Assembly: GCF_902686445.1 (NCBI RefSeq)
Contig: NC_062219.1
Coordinates: 143,636,057-143,700,056, forward strand
From: Sciurus carolinensis
Taxonomy: Eukaryota; Chordata; Mammalia; Rodentia; Sciuridae
DNA: 64,000 bases
Reading direction: 5' to 3'
The position numbers and the translations under genes are program-made. The notes under the pieces were generated by a model. It worked only from the letters and a program-made list of their open reading frames with translations, made no database searches and had not been told where the DNA came from. Positions 23,905 through 35,755 of the stretch are shown here, piece after piece. Positions within the stretch are counted from its first letter, which is position 1. Each line of letters opens with the position of its first letter.

Positions 23905-26345
23905 ATCGAATATGTTAATTGTACATGTTAACGTACATGTTAATGGGGTCAGTGTGACATTCCATATTTATGACCAACCACCCTTTTTACACCCTCTCCC
24001 CATCCTCCCTGCCCTTCCCAATCCCTGGTAAACACTATTTTATTTTCAGGTTGATTTTTTTTTTTTTTTTTTTACGAACAAGTGTCTTTGATATATTTAT
24101 CTTTTCGTCTGGCTTATTTCACACAATATAATAGAATGCCCCCATTCCAATCCTGTTGCTGCAACTGATGGGATTTCATTTTTTTTTTATGGCTAATAAT
24201 ATCCCGCTGTGTACATGTACCACATTTTCTTTATCCATTGACCTGTTGTTGAGCACCTGGGCTGATTCCATACCTTGACTTGTGAATATCACTGCAGTGA
24301 ATTTGGGAGTCTGTTTTCAGCACACCGATTGCATTTCATCTGGATCTACACCCAAAAGTGGGATAGTTGAATCATAGGGTAGATCTATTTTTAGTTTTGT
24401 GAGGAATCTCAATACTCTTCTTCATATTAGTTGGGCTAATTTGTATTTCCACTGTGTTTACGAGTTCCTTTTTCTCCACATCCTTGCCAACATCTGTCTG
24501 TTTTTTTTAAATAACAACCATTCTAACTGGGATGGACAGGATATCTCATTGTAGAGTTTGATTTTCATTTTCCTGATGGCTAATAATATTGAGCATCTTC
24601 TATATATACGTTGGCCATTTGGATTTCTGCAGACCACTTGCCCATTTTAATTGATTACTTTTAATTGTGAAATTTTTGAGTTCTTTATACATCCTGGATA
24701 CTAACTCTCTGTCAGATGAATAGCTAGCAAATATTTTCTCCCATTTTGTAGGTGGTCTCTTCACTCTCTTGATTGTTTCCTTTGCTGTGCAGAAGCTTTT
24801 TAGTGTGATATAAACCCATTTGCCAATTTTTTGGTTTGATTTCCTGAGTTTTGGGGGCACTATGAAAACCATTGTCTGTACCAACATCTTGAAGTATTTC
24901 CTCCTGTATTTTCTTCTAGTAAATTCAGAGTTTGGGGGCTTATTTTTGTACAGGATAAGATATTTCAGTAGAGTGGAAAGATAGGGGGTCAAGTTTCAAT
25001 CTTTTCCATGATGATACTCAGTTTTCCCAGTAACATTTGTTGAAGAGACTATTCTTTGTCCAGTATATGTTTTTAGGGTCTTTGTCCAGAATCAGTTGGC
25101 TGAAGATGAATGGATTTGTTTCTGGATTATCTATTCTGTTCCATTGGTCTTTGCATCCATTTTTATGACAATATCATGCTGTTCTGGTTACAATGGCTCT
25201 GTATTATGTTCTTTTTTTTTTTTTCTGTTTTCTGTTTTAAAATCAGGATTGTGATACCTCCAGTTCTATTGTTTTCACTCATGACTTTGGCTCTTTAGGG
25301 TCTTTAACGCTTCCATATAAATTTTAGCATTACTTTCTCTATTCTAGGAAGAACATCACTGGTCTTTTGATGGAGACTGCATTGAATTTGTACATCACTT
25401 TGGATCGTATGGACATTTAAACAATATTAATTCTCCCAATCAGAATATGTGAGGAATTTTCATCTTTTAGTGTCTTCAATGTCTTTCATCACTGTTTTAT
25501 AATTTTCAGTGTGAAGGATTTCACTTTCTTGGGAAGTTTATTCCTAGGATTGTTTTTTGTTTGTAGGGTATTTTTTTTTTTTTTTTTTTTTTTGGTGTGT
25601 GCTTGTGTTTTGTTTTGTTTTGTTTTGTTTTTTTTGGTGTGTGTGTGTGTGGCTATTGTAAATGGGATTTATTTCATGATCTATTTTTCAACAAGTTCAT
25701 TATTGGTGTATTGAAAAACAACTGGGTTTTGTGTGTTGATTGTGTTTTCTGATACATTATTGCATTTATCAGTTCTAATAATCATTTGATGGAATCTTTA
25801 GATTTTCTAAGTGTCATCTACAAATAGCTATCATTTGACGCTCTCCCTTCCTGTTTGTATGTCTTTTATTTCTGTTTTTGCCTAACTGTTCTGATTAAAA
25901 CTTCAAGTAGTGCAATGAATAGATGCAGAGAGTGGAAACCGGCTCTTGTTCCTGCTTTGGGAGGAAATGCGTTCATCTTTTCCCCCATTGAGGACCATGT
26001 GGACATTGTTATAGACAGACTTTATTTTGTTGAGGTATGATAATTGTACATCTAATTTTTTTAGGGTTTTTATCAAGAAAGGATGATAAACTTTATCAAA
26101 TGCTTTTTATGCATTTATTGAGAAGATCATATGATCTTTTTTCTTCACTTGGTTGATGTTATGTATCTGCACGTTTATCAGTTTGCATATATCAAAGCAT
26201 CGCTGCGTCCCTGGAATGAAACCAATTTATCGAGGTATATGATTTTTTGGATGAATTCAATTTGCAAACATTTTGTTGAGGACATGGTTTCTGGTTTTCT
26301 TTTTTTGTTGTCTTTGTCAGGTTTTGGAAATAGGGTAACACTGAC
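23905..26345 (-). pseudogene. Decayed L1 (L1MA type) with ORF2 C-terminal half
   Basis: This is the longest mobile element in the window. The minus strand reads from reverse-transcriptase-domain sequence (25.4-26.3 kb) to the ORF2 C-terminal region and then the 3' UTR near 23.9-24.5 kb. A surviving frame at 24600-24992 contains the C-terminal ORF2 block around [20 protein letters not shown]. Multiple stops and frameshifts and several internal poly-T expansions (25571-25593, 24057-24073) show it is inactive. No ORF1 or 5' UTR is present. Confidence 0.85.
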
Positions 26346-26360
26346 TTTATAGATAAACGT

Positions 26361-26610
26361 GCTTTTTTAAATCTTTCTCATTTGTTCTAATTAGTTAAAC
26401 ATGGTGGTAGAATGCACTTACGCATTTTGATAAATCATACATAAGTGAAGTATAAGTTCTCATTTTTCTGATTGTACATGTTGTAGGATCACGTCGGTCA
26501 TGCAGTCCCACATGTACATGAGGTGACGATGTCTGTTCCACTCTACTCTCCTTCCTGCCCCCACACCCCTTCCCCCACCTTCACTCCCTTCTACCTCTCA
26601 TGTAAAGTAA
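26361..26610 (-). mobile_element. Sciurid L1 3' end, truncated
   Basis: The complement reads as the squirrel L1 3' UTR: TTGTTCTAATTAGTTAAACA, then TCTGATTGTACATG. It is preceded on the plus strand by a short T run (26362-26367). It abuts the older L1 that ends at 26345. Confidence 0.75.
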
Positions 26611-28320
26611 CTCTACTCTTCTCTAGAGCCTGACTAGCAACAGGATCTCCTGTCTCCCACCCCCAATGTGCACACCCAGGGATGGGGTGATGGCTAGGGC
26701 TTCTCTCCTCTGACTCCTTTAGCTGTAGTGACCTCCAGAGAAACAAGTGGAGGCAGGACACTGCAGGGCCTGGCAGTGCTCCTCTCTGGGCCTTGTTTGG
26801 CCATGTGCCTGGGAGCAGGCCTTGCATTGCCTCGGCAGGTCCCTGTGGGTGGGCAGCAGTGGAACTCCGGTCCCTGTTTCCCCGCCCTCGGTAGCAGGCA
26901 CCTGTGTGTGCAGAGGGAGGGGCAGTGGGGACCACAGGGCAGCCTGCCTTCAATCCTGGCACTGGGACTAATCCACACATGGCTGGCCATGCCCCTGGCC
27001 TGAGATGGAAAGTTCCCTGATCTCCCAGTTCTTGAGGGCAGTGCCCAGTATGCCCCTTCATATTGCAACTCCTTTCCCCTACAGAGCAGAGCGCCCCGAG
27101 GGTTGAGTCAGAACCTCTCTGCTGGGCCAAGCTGGGTTCATGAGGCAGCTACCCACTGAATCTGTGCGGAGGGATGTCTGTGGGATCCAGTGTGGTATTC
27201 AGCATAAATAGAGGAGGTTTTAATTGGCTGGACATAGCACCTGCTCCAGTTTACGAGGAGGGCAGAGACTGGAAGAAAAAGAAAAAGATACTTACAATGC
27301 AAGCGAATCTCCCGCTGCCATTGGTGAGAGGGGCACAGAAGACTGTAAAAACTTAACATCTATTAATGGCTGAGAAGGAAGCTGAGTTCTGGTCCTTCCT
27401 TTGATTTTTTTCCTGAAGCCAGTTTTCATAGAATGTGACTTTGGCCTATTTTTAGACTAAGGCATAAAATGTGTTTAACCTGCAAAGCATTCCTAAAACT
27501 GTTTGCCCTGGTCATTGATTGAATTTAACATTTATTTGAGGCAAGATGAAATCCTTTAGCCCAAGGTGAAATATGCAAATTGTAAACACAGTCTATAAGT
27601 ACAGAACATTCCTTTCATGGTTTTCTATTAAAATGTCCCAAAGAGACCAATAGCCAGAGTAGATGCAATGTACTTTCCTTGAAAAGTACATTGACTCAAG
27701 ATTTTACCACTATCCCTTTCCTGTTCATTATAGCAATAATTTGATCAATTGAAAGATACACTATAAGGGCTCAAAGATAAATTTTACAAGTGGCCTCCAA
27801 ATACATCTTTATCCTTTTGGTGCTAAGGCCGTTCAAACACAAAGTGTCAATATAGTGTTTTTTATACGTGGGAAAATATAATGTCATCAGAATTTTTTAA
27901 AAAATAAATGCGAGCATCTGGTCATTCCAATGAAAGAAAAACCTATTTAGATAATTTAAGAAATTGGAGAAATTATTGAATGGATGTCTCTAGGTCCTGC
28001 TTCTCTCAAGACAATTTACTGAAACAAAGGTGTAGATTCATTTTGAATTCTACAGAGAAAGAAGTTCACAAAATAGGGTTTTACCTGATGTTCTCAAAAT
28101 TGCTCATTTTGTCTTTCTGAAGGGAAAATAGAGTGGCCTTCTCTTATGAAGATAATAATTGCTCTGTTGTTCAAAGAATTACTATACTGTTTGTTTATGA
28201 GATAAACCTTTGGAGCAAAGTCAATGCGTAGAAAACTGTGTTTGTCCCAACTCAGCACAGACCTGAACCAGAAAATGTAAGATGCCGTTGGTTCGTGAAG
28301 CAACAAATAGTCAAGGAATT
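26611..28320. other. Unassigned; G+C-rich block 26.6-27.13 kb, then A+T-rich
   Basis: The first 520 bp are G+C-rich with long overlapping frames on both strands (179 codons on the minus strand, 26591-27130) but no domain. The rest (27.35-28.3 kb) is A+T-rich and shows no recognised repeat. Confidence 0.35.
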
Positions 28321-28395
28321 ACTAATATAATATAATAATATATAATATATAATATATAATATATAATATAATATATAATACAATATAATAATATC
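28321..28395 (+). repeat. A+T minisatellite of TATAATA units
   Basis: Irregular tandem units of the form ATATAATATATAAT. Confidence 0.9.
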
Positions 28396-28867
28396 ATGGA
28401 ATAAGAAACAACTCAGAATCATATTTAAAATTTTCAAATATAAAATCATTGATTCATAAATTTTTATTTATAAATAAAAATTAAAATTACAATAAAAGAA
28501 AACATTAACCAATAGTTTATCATTTTCCTGCTAAGTTTTCATAATACTTTTGAATGCTTTTTCCCCTGCTTATGACTTAAAATATCTGTGAAAAAAATGG
28601 TTGTATCATGAAGGTTAAATCTCTCATTACCATGCCCTCCAGGGAGAAATTTTACTCTCTGATTATTTTTTTTTTAATTGCTGTACAGCTTGGTTAGGTC
28701 TGGGACAAAAGGTGAGAGGGGATTGTCCTTAGCCAGCACCAGAAGGAGGCAGGATATAGCTCTCCTCTTAGAAGCTCAAGTTGATTACCGGATGCTTCAA
28801 CTGTGAGTAATTTTCTTGCTTTCTATTAAAAGTTTTTTAAAAAAAAAACAGCTTTAAAAATTGTCTT
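28396..28867. other. Unassigned sequence
   Basis: No recognised feature. Confidence 0.4.
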
Positions 28868-29050
28868 GCCAGGCAAGGTGTGGCATGCCTATAATCCCAG
28901 CAATGCTGGAGGTAGAGGCAGAAAGATCACAAGTTCAATGCCAACCCAGGAACCTTAGCAAGACCCTGTCTCAAAATTAAAAATAAAAAGGGCTGGGGAT
29001 GTAGCTCTGTGGCAGAGCAACCCTGGATTCTATGCCCAGTTCTATAAAGA
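28868..29050 (+). mobile_element. B1-ID chimeric SINE
   Basis: A B1 part (GGCATGCCTATAATCCCAGC) is followed by the linker and an ID part (GGGCTGGGGATGTAGCTCTG). The 3' tail is a (GAT)n tract. Confidence 0.92.
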
Positions 29051-29090
29051 ATAATAATAAAGATGATGATGATGATGATGATGATAATAT
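29051..29090 (+). repeat. (AAT)n/(GAT)n tail of SINE
   Basis: AATAATAATAAAGATGATGATGATG-type units directly follow the SINE. Confidence 0.93.
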
Positions 29091-29929
29091 AGTTTTTACA
29101 GTAATTTTTAAATAAGATAACTCCATCATCACAGTAGAGCTATTTTCCTCTATACTTTATGAAAATATATTTTCCATACAGCTATAATAGCATTTTATGC
29201 ATTGACAGGTTTATATTTTTTTTTTCTGATTATGTAAGTCATATTGGGACAGAGGAGTCTAGGAATCTGGACACAGATGGTAGTCCATGTGTCCTTCTTA
29301 TTTCAAGTCCTCTGGTGAGATTACTCAGAGTTGAATAAACGATATCTACTTCTAAGAGAACTGGACCCTCCCAGCTGGGCCCTGGACTCCCCAAAGATGG
29401 TGCAGGCTGCAGAGGGAAAGGTGTATGTGGATCCCCTGTTCACAGCACTGGGGTAGTTGAAGGAGAAGCCCACCACGGGAAAGCTGCCCACAGAGGCTGA
29501 AGAGCACACGTTGATATCTGATGTAAGGTTAAGATAAATGGGTTCAGACTTGACCATTACAGCCACTGAGATCCTCACTGGAAAGGGAAGGAGGGAAGCT
29601 TTGTGTTGGTTAAGTGTAAACACTCCTACATGCCTATGTGTATGAACCATTTGTATTCCTATTTATTTCATGCCCTGTCAGTTTTACTATCGTGCTACAA
29701 TTGTTATATAGGAGGGCTGTTAATCCTGTGTTCCACACTGTGATGTTTCCTATTTATAGAAATTTCTATTTTTATGTAGCCGCATATTCCAGTATATTGT
29801 CATTTATTATTATATCTGTTGCTTTAATGTCTCAAACATTTTCTCCACCTAAGGATTTATTAAATATCTACATAAAAATTTCTGTTGTGTGCAGTGATTT
29901 CATTTGTTACCTTTATTTTTAACTTTTTT
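29091..29929. other. Unassigned sequence
   Basis: A minus-strand open frame at 29321-29650 shows no domain. The segment around 29340-29580 is compositionally distinct, but I could not assign it. Confidence 0.35.
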
Positions 29930-30500
29930 TTTTGTTGGTTCTCTTTAGTTACATGTAACATTAAGATTCTCATTTTGACCTAATTCTCAAAGCATGGGAA
30001 ACAGTTTGCTCTACTTCAGTCCCCAGTACTTCCCACCCCCTGTTCCCTCCCCTCTGCTCTTAGGATCTTTCTGATATTTATTTGTAGTTTTTTTTGGTTT
30101 TTTGTTTGTTTGTTTTTTTGTTTGTTTGTTTGTTTGTTTGTTTTTAACTAGTGCCTTTGGATGTTCCTGATGGCAAGATTCACTGAGGTATGTTCATATA
30201 GCACACAGGAAAGTTCTGTCAGATCCATTCCACGGTTCTTCCCTCTTCCATCCCTCCCCCCTCCCCCTCAATCCCCTTCCTCAACTCCACTGATCTCACT
30301 GATCTTTTATTTTGATGGAATTCACCTCCTTTTCATCTTGTCTCCCCTACCCACCTTACTTTGGATTAGCTTCCTCATATCAAAGAAAACATTCGAACTT
30401 TGACTTTCTAGTTCTGGCTTATTTCACTGAGCATGATGGCCTTTCTGTCTTTATTTTTGAATTTGATTTGGAATTTATTTGTTATATAACATAAAGATAT
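29930..30500 (-). mobile_element. Sciurid L1 3' region
   Basis: The complement of the UTR is visible in CTACTTCAGTCCCCAGTACT and CATATCAAAGAAAACATTCG, ending with GGCTTATTTCACTGAGCATG. A (TTTG)n expansion (30102-30145) lies inside. Confidence 0.65.
30102..30145 (+). repeat. (TTTG)n microsatellite
   Basis: Ten or so TTTG units interrupted once by a T run. Confidence 0.95.
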
Positions 30501-30690
30501 AAATATCAGCCTCTTAGTATAAATACTACAGCAATGAAGATCATTAATATATTTTTCTTAGTTTGAATTATGTCCTTTTGGCAAATTCGTCATATTACCA
30601 GTCCAAGGGTGTCTGGCTCTTAGTTACATTCCTTTCTGGAAGAATTTGCATTCACTTAAGTATGACTAATAATGAATGCAATTCGGTAAA
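30501..30690 (-). mobile_element. Older L1 fragment
   Basis: TATAAATACTACAGCAATGA followed by a degraded AATTCGTCATATTACCAGT block follows the L1 order in complement. The match is weak. Confidence 0.4.
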
Positions 30691-31031
30691 GCTTTGTTTT
30701 GTGTGTGTTCACATTCCCAAAGTTCTGTAATGTCTTGCTAAAAATAAATATGATGTGATTTTTGGGAACCAGGACTGTTTAGTTACGGTCTTGGTGTTAC
30801 AAGTGATACTCTGTATGTCAGTTTCCTGATGAGAGTCACACAAAACTAACAGAAAGCAAGCACTCATCTCTCCAGGAGCTCTACAAATTCTACATCAATC
30901 AATGTTGTGGTCATAACGGTGGTAACAAAAAAAGTTACCCAGTAAAATGAGCCTAATATTGAAAATACTAATAATAAATTTAGAAAAAGAAGATGCTGAT
31001 TAAAATACATTGATAGACATTTTTAAAAGAG

Positions 31032-31412
31032 ATCTTAGTCAGCTTTTTATTGCTATGACAAAATACCTGATAAAATAAGCTTATAAAGATGAAAGGTTTA
31101 TTTTGGCCCATGATTTCAGAGGTTTTTGTCCATGGTCACTTGGCTCTGTTGCCTTTGATCCTATGATGAGGACAAATATCATGGTGGGGAGTGCACAGTG
31201 CAGGAAGCTTCTTGCCTCATGGTGACATGTAAGCACAAAAACAAAAAGGGAAGAAGGTACTGGGGTCCCAATATCCCTTTCCAGAACCCACCCCAAAGAC
31301 CTTTTATGAGGTCCCACCTACTACAGGTTCCACCACCTCTCAATAGCTCACTCAGCTGGGGACCAAGCCTTCCACACATGAGCTTTGGGGGACATTTATG
31401 GAAACCATGACA
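31032..31412 (-). mobile_element. MaLR solo LTR
   Basis: On the minus strand it starts TGTCATGGTTTCCATAAATG, includes CCCCCAAAGCTCATGTG and GCCAAAATAAACC (polyadenylation region), and ends in AAAAGCTGACTA. This is the MaLR LTR class common in rodents. Confidence 0.82.
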
Positions 31413-31799
31413 GATAGCAAGGTAATAAGGCCACCGTGGACAGCTGCAGAGGGCTCCGTCCCTTTGAGTTCTGTATAAATGGTGCACCTTGGGGCTCTGG
31501 TGCTGCAACAGAACCAGAGTAAAACAGTGCTTTTGTGATAGGATTGAGAATTATTTTTGTTCTTTCCATAGACTTCTGTATTTTCAACTACATCTGAAAA
31601 CAAATTTCTGGTCTTTAAAAATATGTTTGAAAACCACCAGCATAATTACACGGCATCTTATATTCCTCCAAAGTATGAACAGAGAATATTTGAACTGAAA
31701 AATAGATCTAAGCTACTTAGTATATTTGATAACTAAATCTGGAATTAAAACAAAATAGAGATTGGATAAATTAATTTAGCCACTGGGTTTATGAATTGA
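31413..31799. other. Unassigned sequence
   Basis: No recognised feature. Confidence 0.4.
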
Positions 31800-32035
31800 T
31801 CAATTCAGTTGTTCACCTAACATACTGAATGCCTGTGTTTCAGGAACTGTACCTGGTGAACAAAAGCACAACTCCACTCTACACACTAACACTACAACAT
31901 AACACCCCATAATCAGGTGTCATACAACAGGCAAAAGAGCACAACTGACTTTAAAATAGATCTTTTCACATAGTAAGTGCCCAATAAATATGTATGAATG
32001 AATAGTGGATGATGAATAAATGGATATTATACCAA
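31800..32035. mobile_element. L2 3'-end fragments, opposite orientations
   Basis: TCAGGAACTGTACCTGGTGA (31843-31862) resembles the complement of the L2 3' end. CACATAGTAAGTGCCCAATA (31969-31988), followed by GAATGAATAG, resembles the L2 or MIR end on the plus strand. Confidence 0.45.
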
Positions 32036-32394
32036 AGCAGATGTCAAAGTAAAAACGACATGGAGAGTCCACACATAGTTCATTTTATTCATCAGGAATC
32101 AGTTTGAAGGAGGAGAATGATATGAGGTTTATTCAAATGCTGAAATCAAGCACAAATTGCAGATGACTGATACAAAATATCGTCAGGCATCCTGAAGGCA
32201 TATTTGGGTTATGACCACTCTTCAAGTCATCCATACATTTATTTTATAGACAGTCCTTTTTAGGAGTAACCTCATAGTCAAATATCTAGCCAACGCTGTG
32301 GTGATTTACTTATTTCGCCTATATAGATAGTTCCTACTGGGAGCCAACTAAAAGTTAACCAGCAAATACTGTGATTCTTTACTCATTTGATTTA

Positions 32395-32480
32395 TAGTCA
32401 GTATTATGGTTAAGGCCCTGTGCTAGAAACTGGGGAAAAAGAAAAGTAGTTTTTATCTCAGGAATCTCAGGGTTTACAAG
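32395..32480 (-). mobile_element. L2/MIR fragment
   Basis: CCCTGTGCTAGAAACTGGGG matches the conserved 3'-end block of L2 in complement. Confidence 0.45.
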
Positions 32481-32488
32481 TAAATACA

Positions 32489-32888
32489 TATCATCATCAT
32501 CATTGTCATCAACATCAGTAACATTATCAACAACAACACCATCAGTGACATAATCAACATCATCACCACCATCATCATCAATACCATCATCATCAACAAC
32601 ATCATCATCAACATCATCACCATCATCACCATCATCAACATCATCATCATCAACCTCACCATCATCATCAATACCATCATCATCATCAACACCATCATCA
32701 TTGACATCACCAACACCATCACCATCATCAACATTGACATCATCACCATCATCACCAACATCAACATCATCATAAACACCAGCATCATCAACACCAGCAT
32801 CACCAGCATCATCATCATCAACATCATCATCATTGACATCATCACCATCATCACCAACATCAACATCATCATCAACACCAGCATCATC

Positions 32889-32919
<31 letters not shown>

Positions 32920-32975
32920 ATACCATCATCATCATCATCATCATCATCAATATCATCATCAACACCAGCATCATC

Positions 32976-33006
<31 letters not shown>

Positions 33007-33009
33007 ATA

Positions 33010-33040
<31 letters not shown>

Positions 33041-33121
33041 TATCACCATCAACACCATCATCATCAACATTGTCATCAATATCACCATCATCATCATCAA
33101 CATCACCATCATCATCATCAA

Positions 33122-33165
<44 letters not shown>

Positions 33166-33169
33166 CCAT
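32489..33169 (+). repeat. Long (TCA)n-type tract with an 87-90-bp higher-order unit
   Basis: About 680 bp of almost pure triplets (CAT/ATC variants: TCA, ACA, ACC, ATA, ATT) end in (CAG)7 at 33143-33163. A composite unit starting AACACCAGCATCATC recurs at 32874 and 32961, with a related start at 33051, so spacings are 87 and 90 bp. Long open frames on both strands (32474-33169 minus, 32833-33195 plus) are products of the triplet periodicity. Confidence 0.97.
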
Positions 33170-33419
33170 TACAATACAGTGGATATGTACAATAGGAACA
33201 TGGACCTGGTTATAGTGTGTCAGGAAGGTAAACGTAAGAACATTGTTAATCCGGGCTTTAAGAACTGGTGCCAGAGTGTCGAGGACTTACACAGGGAAAG
33301 AAGAGCACCCTGGCTGGAGGTAGAGCTTGTACACAGGAAGGGAGGCACCAGGAAGCACAAGGCCATTTGAGGCCAGCCAGTCTCTGACTAGAGAAGGCAT
33401 TGCTTATAGAAGTAGGACA

Positions 33420-33824
33420 TGATATAGTTTGGATCTGGAGTGGCCCCAAAGGCTCATGTGTTAAAGGCTTGGTCCCACCCATGGTGCTCTTGGAAGGTGG
33501 TGGAAACTTGAGGAGCTCTGGCCTCATGAGAGGTCTTGGGCCATTAGAGATGTATCTTGAAGGGGATGGTGGGTGGGGCCCCTGTCTGTTCCTTTATTTT
33601 TTTCACATCATCACCAGCCATGAGGTAAGCAGTTTGGCTCCACCAGGTGCTCCCCCCATGATGAGCTGCCTGCTTCCCACCTCAAACACACACACCAGAG
33701 GCCTAAAAGCAATAGGTTCACCTGATTATGGACTAAACTCTCCAAAACTTTGAACCAAATAAACATTTTCTCTTTATAAGATGATTATCTCAGGTTTGTT
33801 GCAATACTGAAAGCTACTGACACA
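33420..33824 (+). mobile_element. MaLR solo LTR
   Basis: It starts TGATATAGTTTGGATCTGG and contains CCCCAAAGGCTCATGTG, GCCATGAGGTAAGCAG and AACCAAATAAACATTTTC, ending near CTACTGACACA. It is the same class as 31032-31412, in the opposite orientation. Confidence 0.82.
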
Positions 33825-35519
33825 GAGTGATGTAGTGCAATTACTGAAAGGGAAAATTCTGGGAACCCTGGATATCCTACTAGACAATTTGAACAGCATC
33901 ACAGAGAATTAAGGAATTACCAAAGGCAACTGTTGCCAGGCAGAGCAAAGCTCTTCCTGTTTTGAAGGTTTTAGACTGACTTCTCAATATAGAAGATTCT
34001 AACAGAAAACATATTTTGAATGACCTAAGTTTATATTTGCAAGTTCTATGTAAAAGGCAGTCAGCTTGACCTGGGGAAGATGACCTATTATTAAATTCTG
34101 TGCAGGCAAAATATTTATCTCAACCACTTATCAAAATGCTTAGAACTTTGTGTCTTCCTTGAAACTGTTGGCATTTGATTTTTTCCTGATTCCAAAACAA
34201 TTTTCATTTTTCTGATGATGTATAACTGTCATTTTTCTTAATAGTCCTCAGGAAAAAAAAATCCAAATGGTCCCCACCCAGCTACGAGGGGATAATTTCC
34301 CAATTGACGTGGTGCACAAAAGTTTTTGTAGCTTGAAACAAAGCCAGCAAGCTCTGTAAAGGCTGACCCAAACTTCTGCAAGACACTCAGGCCTTAGAGA
34401 GACTGACCCATTTTAATTACACACAAATCTCTCTTCTTTGCCATGGTGGAAGCACCAGTAATGTTTAAAGTTTCACTTTGTCTTTGGTACAATAATTTCT
34501 TGAGAAAGAAACTTTGTCAGATTATAGTTTTCTCAGCATCTGTCAGATTATACTAGATTCTGCTAAAAAGCTGTTAGAAAAAGTATTTCTGGCCTAACAA
34601 CTTCTCAAAGGTTTTCTGCTGAGAATCCCGTGCATTCAGTTTTGGCACATCTTTAGCCCCAAAAGGATGATTGTGTTTAATTTAATTTCATGTAATTGAA
34701 ATTTTAAATGTGTCCAAATAATCACTGTGTTTGTCAACCTGTTTGATGAAGATGTTACCTTACAGAGATGGCGAAAGTCCATTTAGGGTTTGAAAACGAC
34801 ATATATAGTGTCCCTGAGTAATGGTAGTGTACAGAACGTTTCAGAACACCATTGTGGTAATATCATGTACATCCGACAGGTCTTGTTCACCATGGTAAGA
34901 AAGGCATGAGAAATTCATCATGAGATCTAAAGGATGAGTGAAAGATCTCGGTCAAGTCAATAAAGTGTTCAATGTCTATGATGTGCTCAGTTTGAATGAT
35001 CAGGATCCAATCTTACATGTTTGATGGAGATGAACCGAGGAGAGTCTTGCCTTGTATCCAAGTGACTCCTGGAAGATTAGTAAAATAATAGGACCCAAAA
35101 ATGATGAGGTTGTGGGAACAGAAGTTATAAAAGAAATTTAAAGGATGAAATAATGGACTGGATTTTGTGATTGACTAAATTTTGCTGGATTGAGAAAATG
35201 CAGAAATTTAAGATACTCCCAGCATTCTGAATTGGGTTACCTGGATGATGATGTGCCTTCTATAAGGAAAGAATACAGGAAAAAAGACAGTTTTGAAATA
35301 CAGAATGGTAGCTAAAATGCATAGGATTTCACTCACTACTCACTGTACCAAACTCTTCATGTCTTATCCAAAGGGCTTGATGAGTTTGGGAGGTCCATGA
35401 CTATCCAAGTCAGTATCCTGACTACCAGCACCAAGAGGATATGTATGAGTCTGCAGTAGAGCTAGTTGGTTTGGAGAGGAAAATTTAAAATTTATAAGAA
35501 TATATAAAAGCTAACTTTA
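33825..35519. other. Unassigned, repeat-poor sequence
   Basis: No SINE, LTR or L1 recognised over 1.7 kb, and no exon signature. Confidence 0.45.
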
Positions 35520-35755
35520 AGTACTAATCACATGTGAGGCACTATTCTAAGGATATTATGATTCACCCATATATTCACACAACTATAATATGTGGTAGGG
35601 ACTATTATTGATTCTTTTCATAAAAGAGGAAAAAGAAGTCCAATAAGAAATGTTAGTTGACTTGCCCAAGGACCCAAAACTGGTTAATAGCTCAGTCAAA
35701 ATTCAAATCAAGGACCAGGTTCTTAATTCCTGTGCCTTGAGGTTGAAAAACCCAA
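35520..35755 (-). mobile_element. MIR SINE, near full length
   Basis: The complement runs from GGCACTATTCTAAGGATATT through ACTTGCCCAAGGACCCAAAA to a block before 35755. Confidence 0.7.

Noticed and set aside
24600..24992. 130-codon minus-strand frame as a cellular gene
   Set aside because: It matches the L1 ORF2 C-terminus within a decayed element with stops and frameshifts on both sides.
29321..29650. 109-codon minus-strand frame with Ser/Thr-rich composition
   Set aside because: No recognisable domain, promoter or splice context. Probably chance in a compositionally biased stretch.
32474..33195. Long Met-rich (231-codon) and Ser-rich (120-codon) open frames
   Set aside because: They are translations of a TCA-triplet repeat, which lacks stops in several frames by composition.
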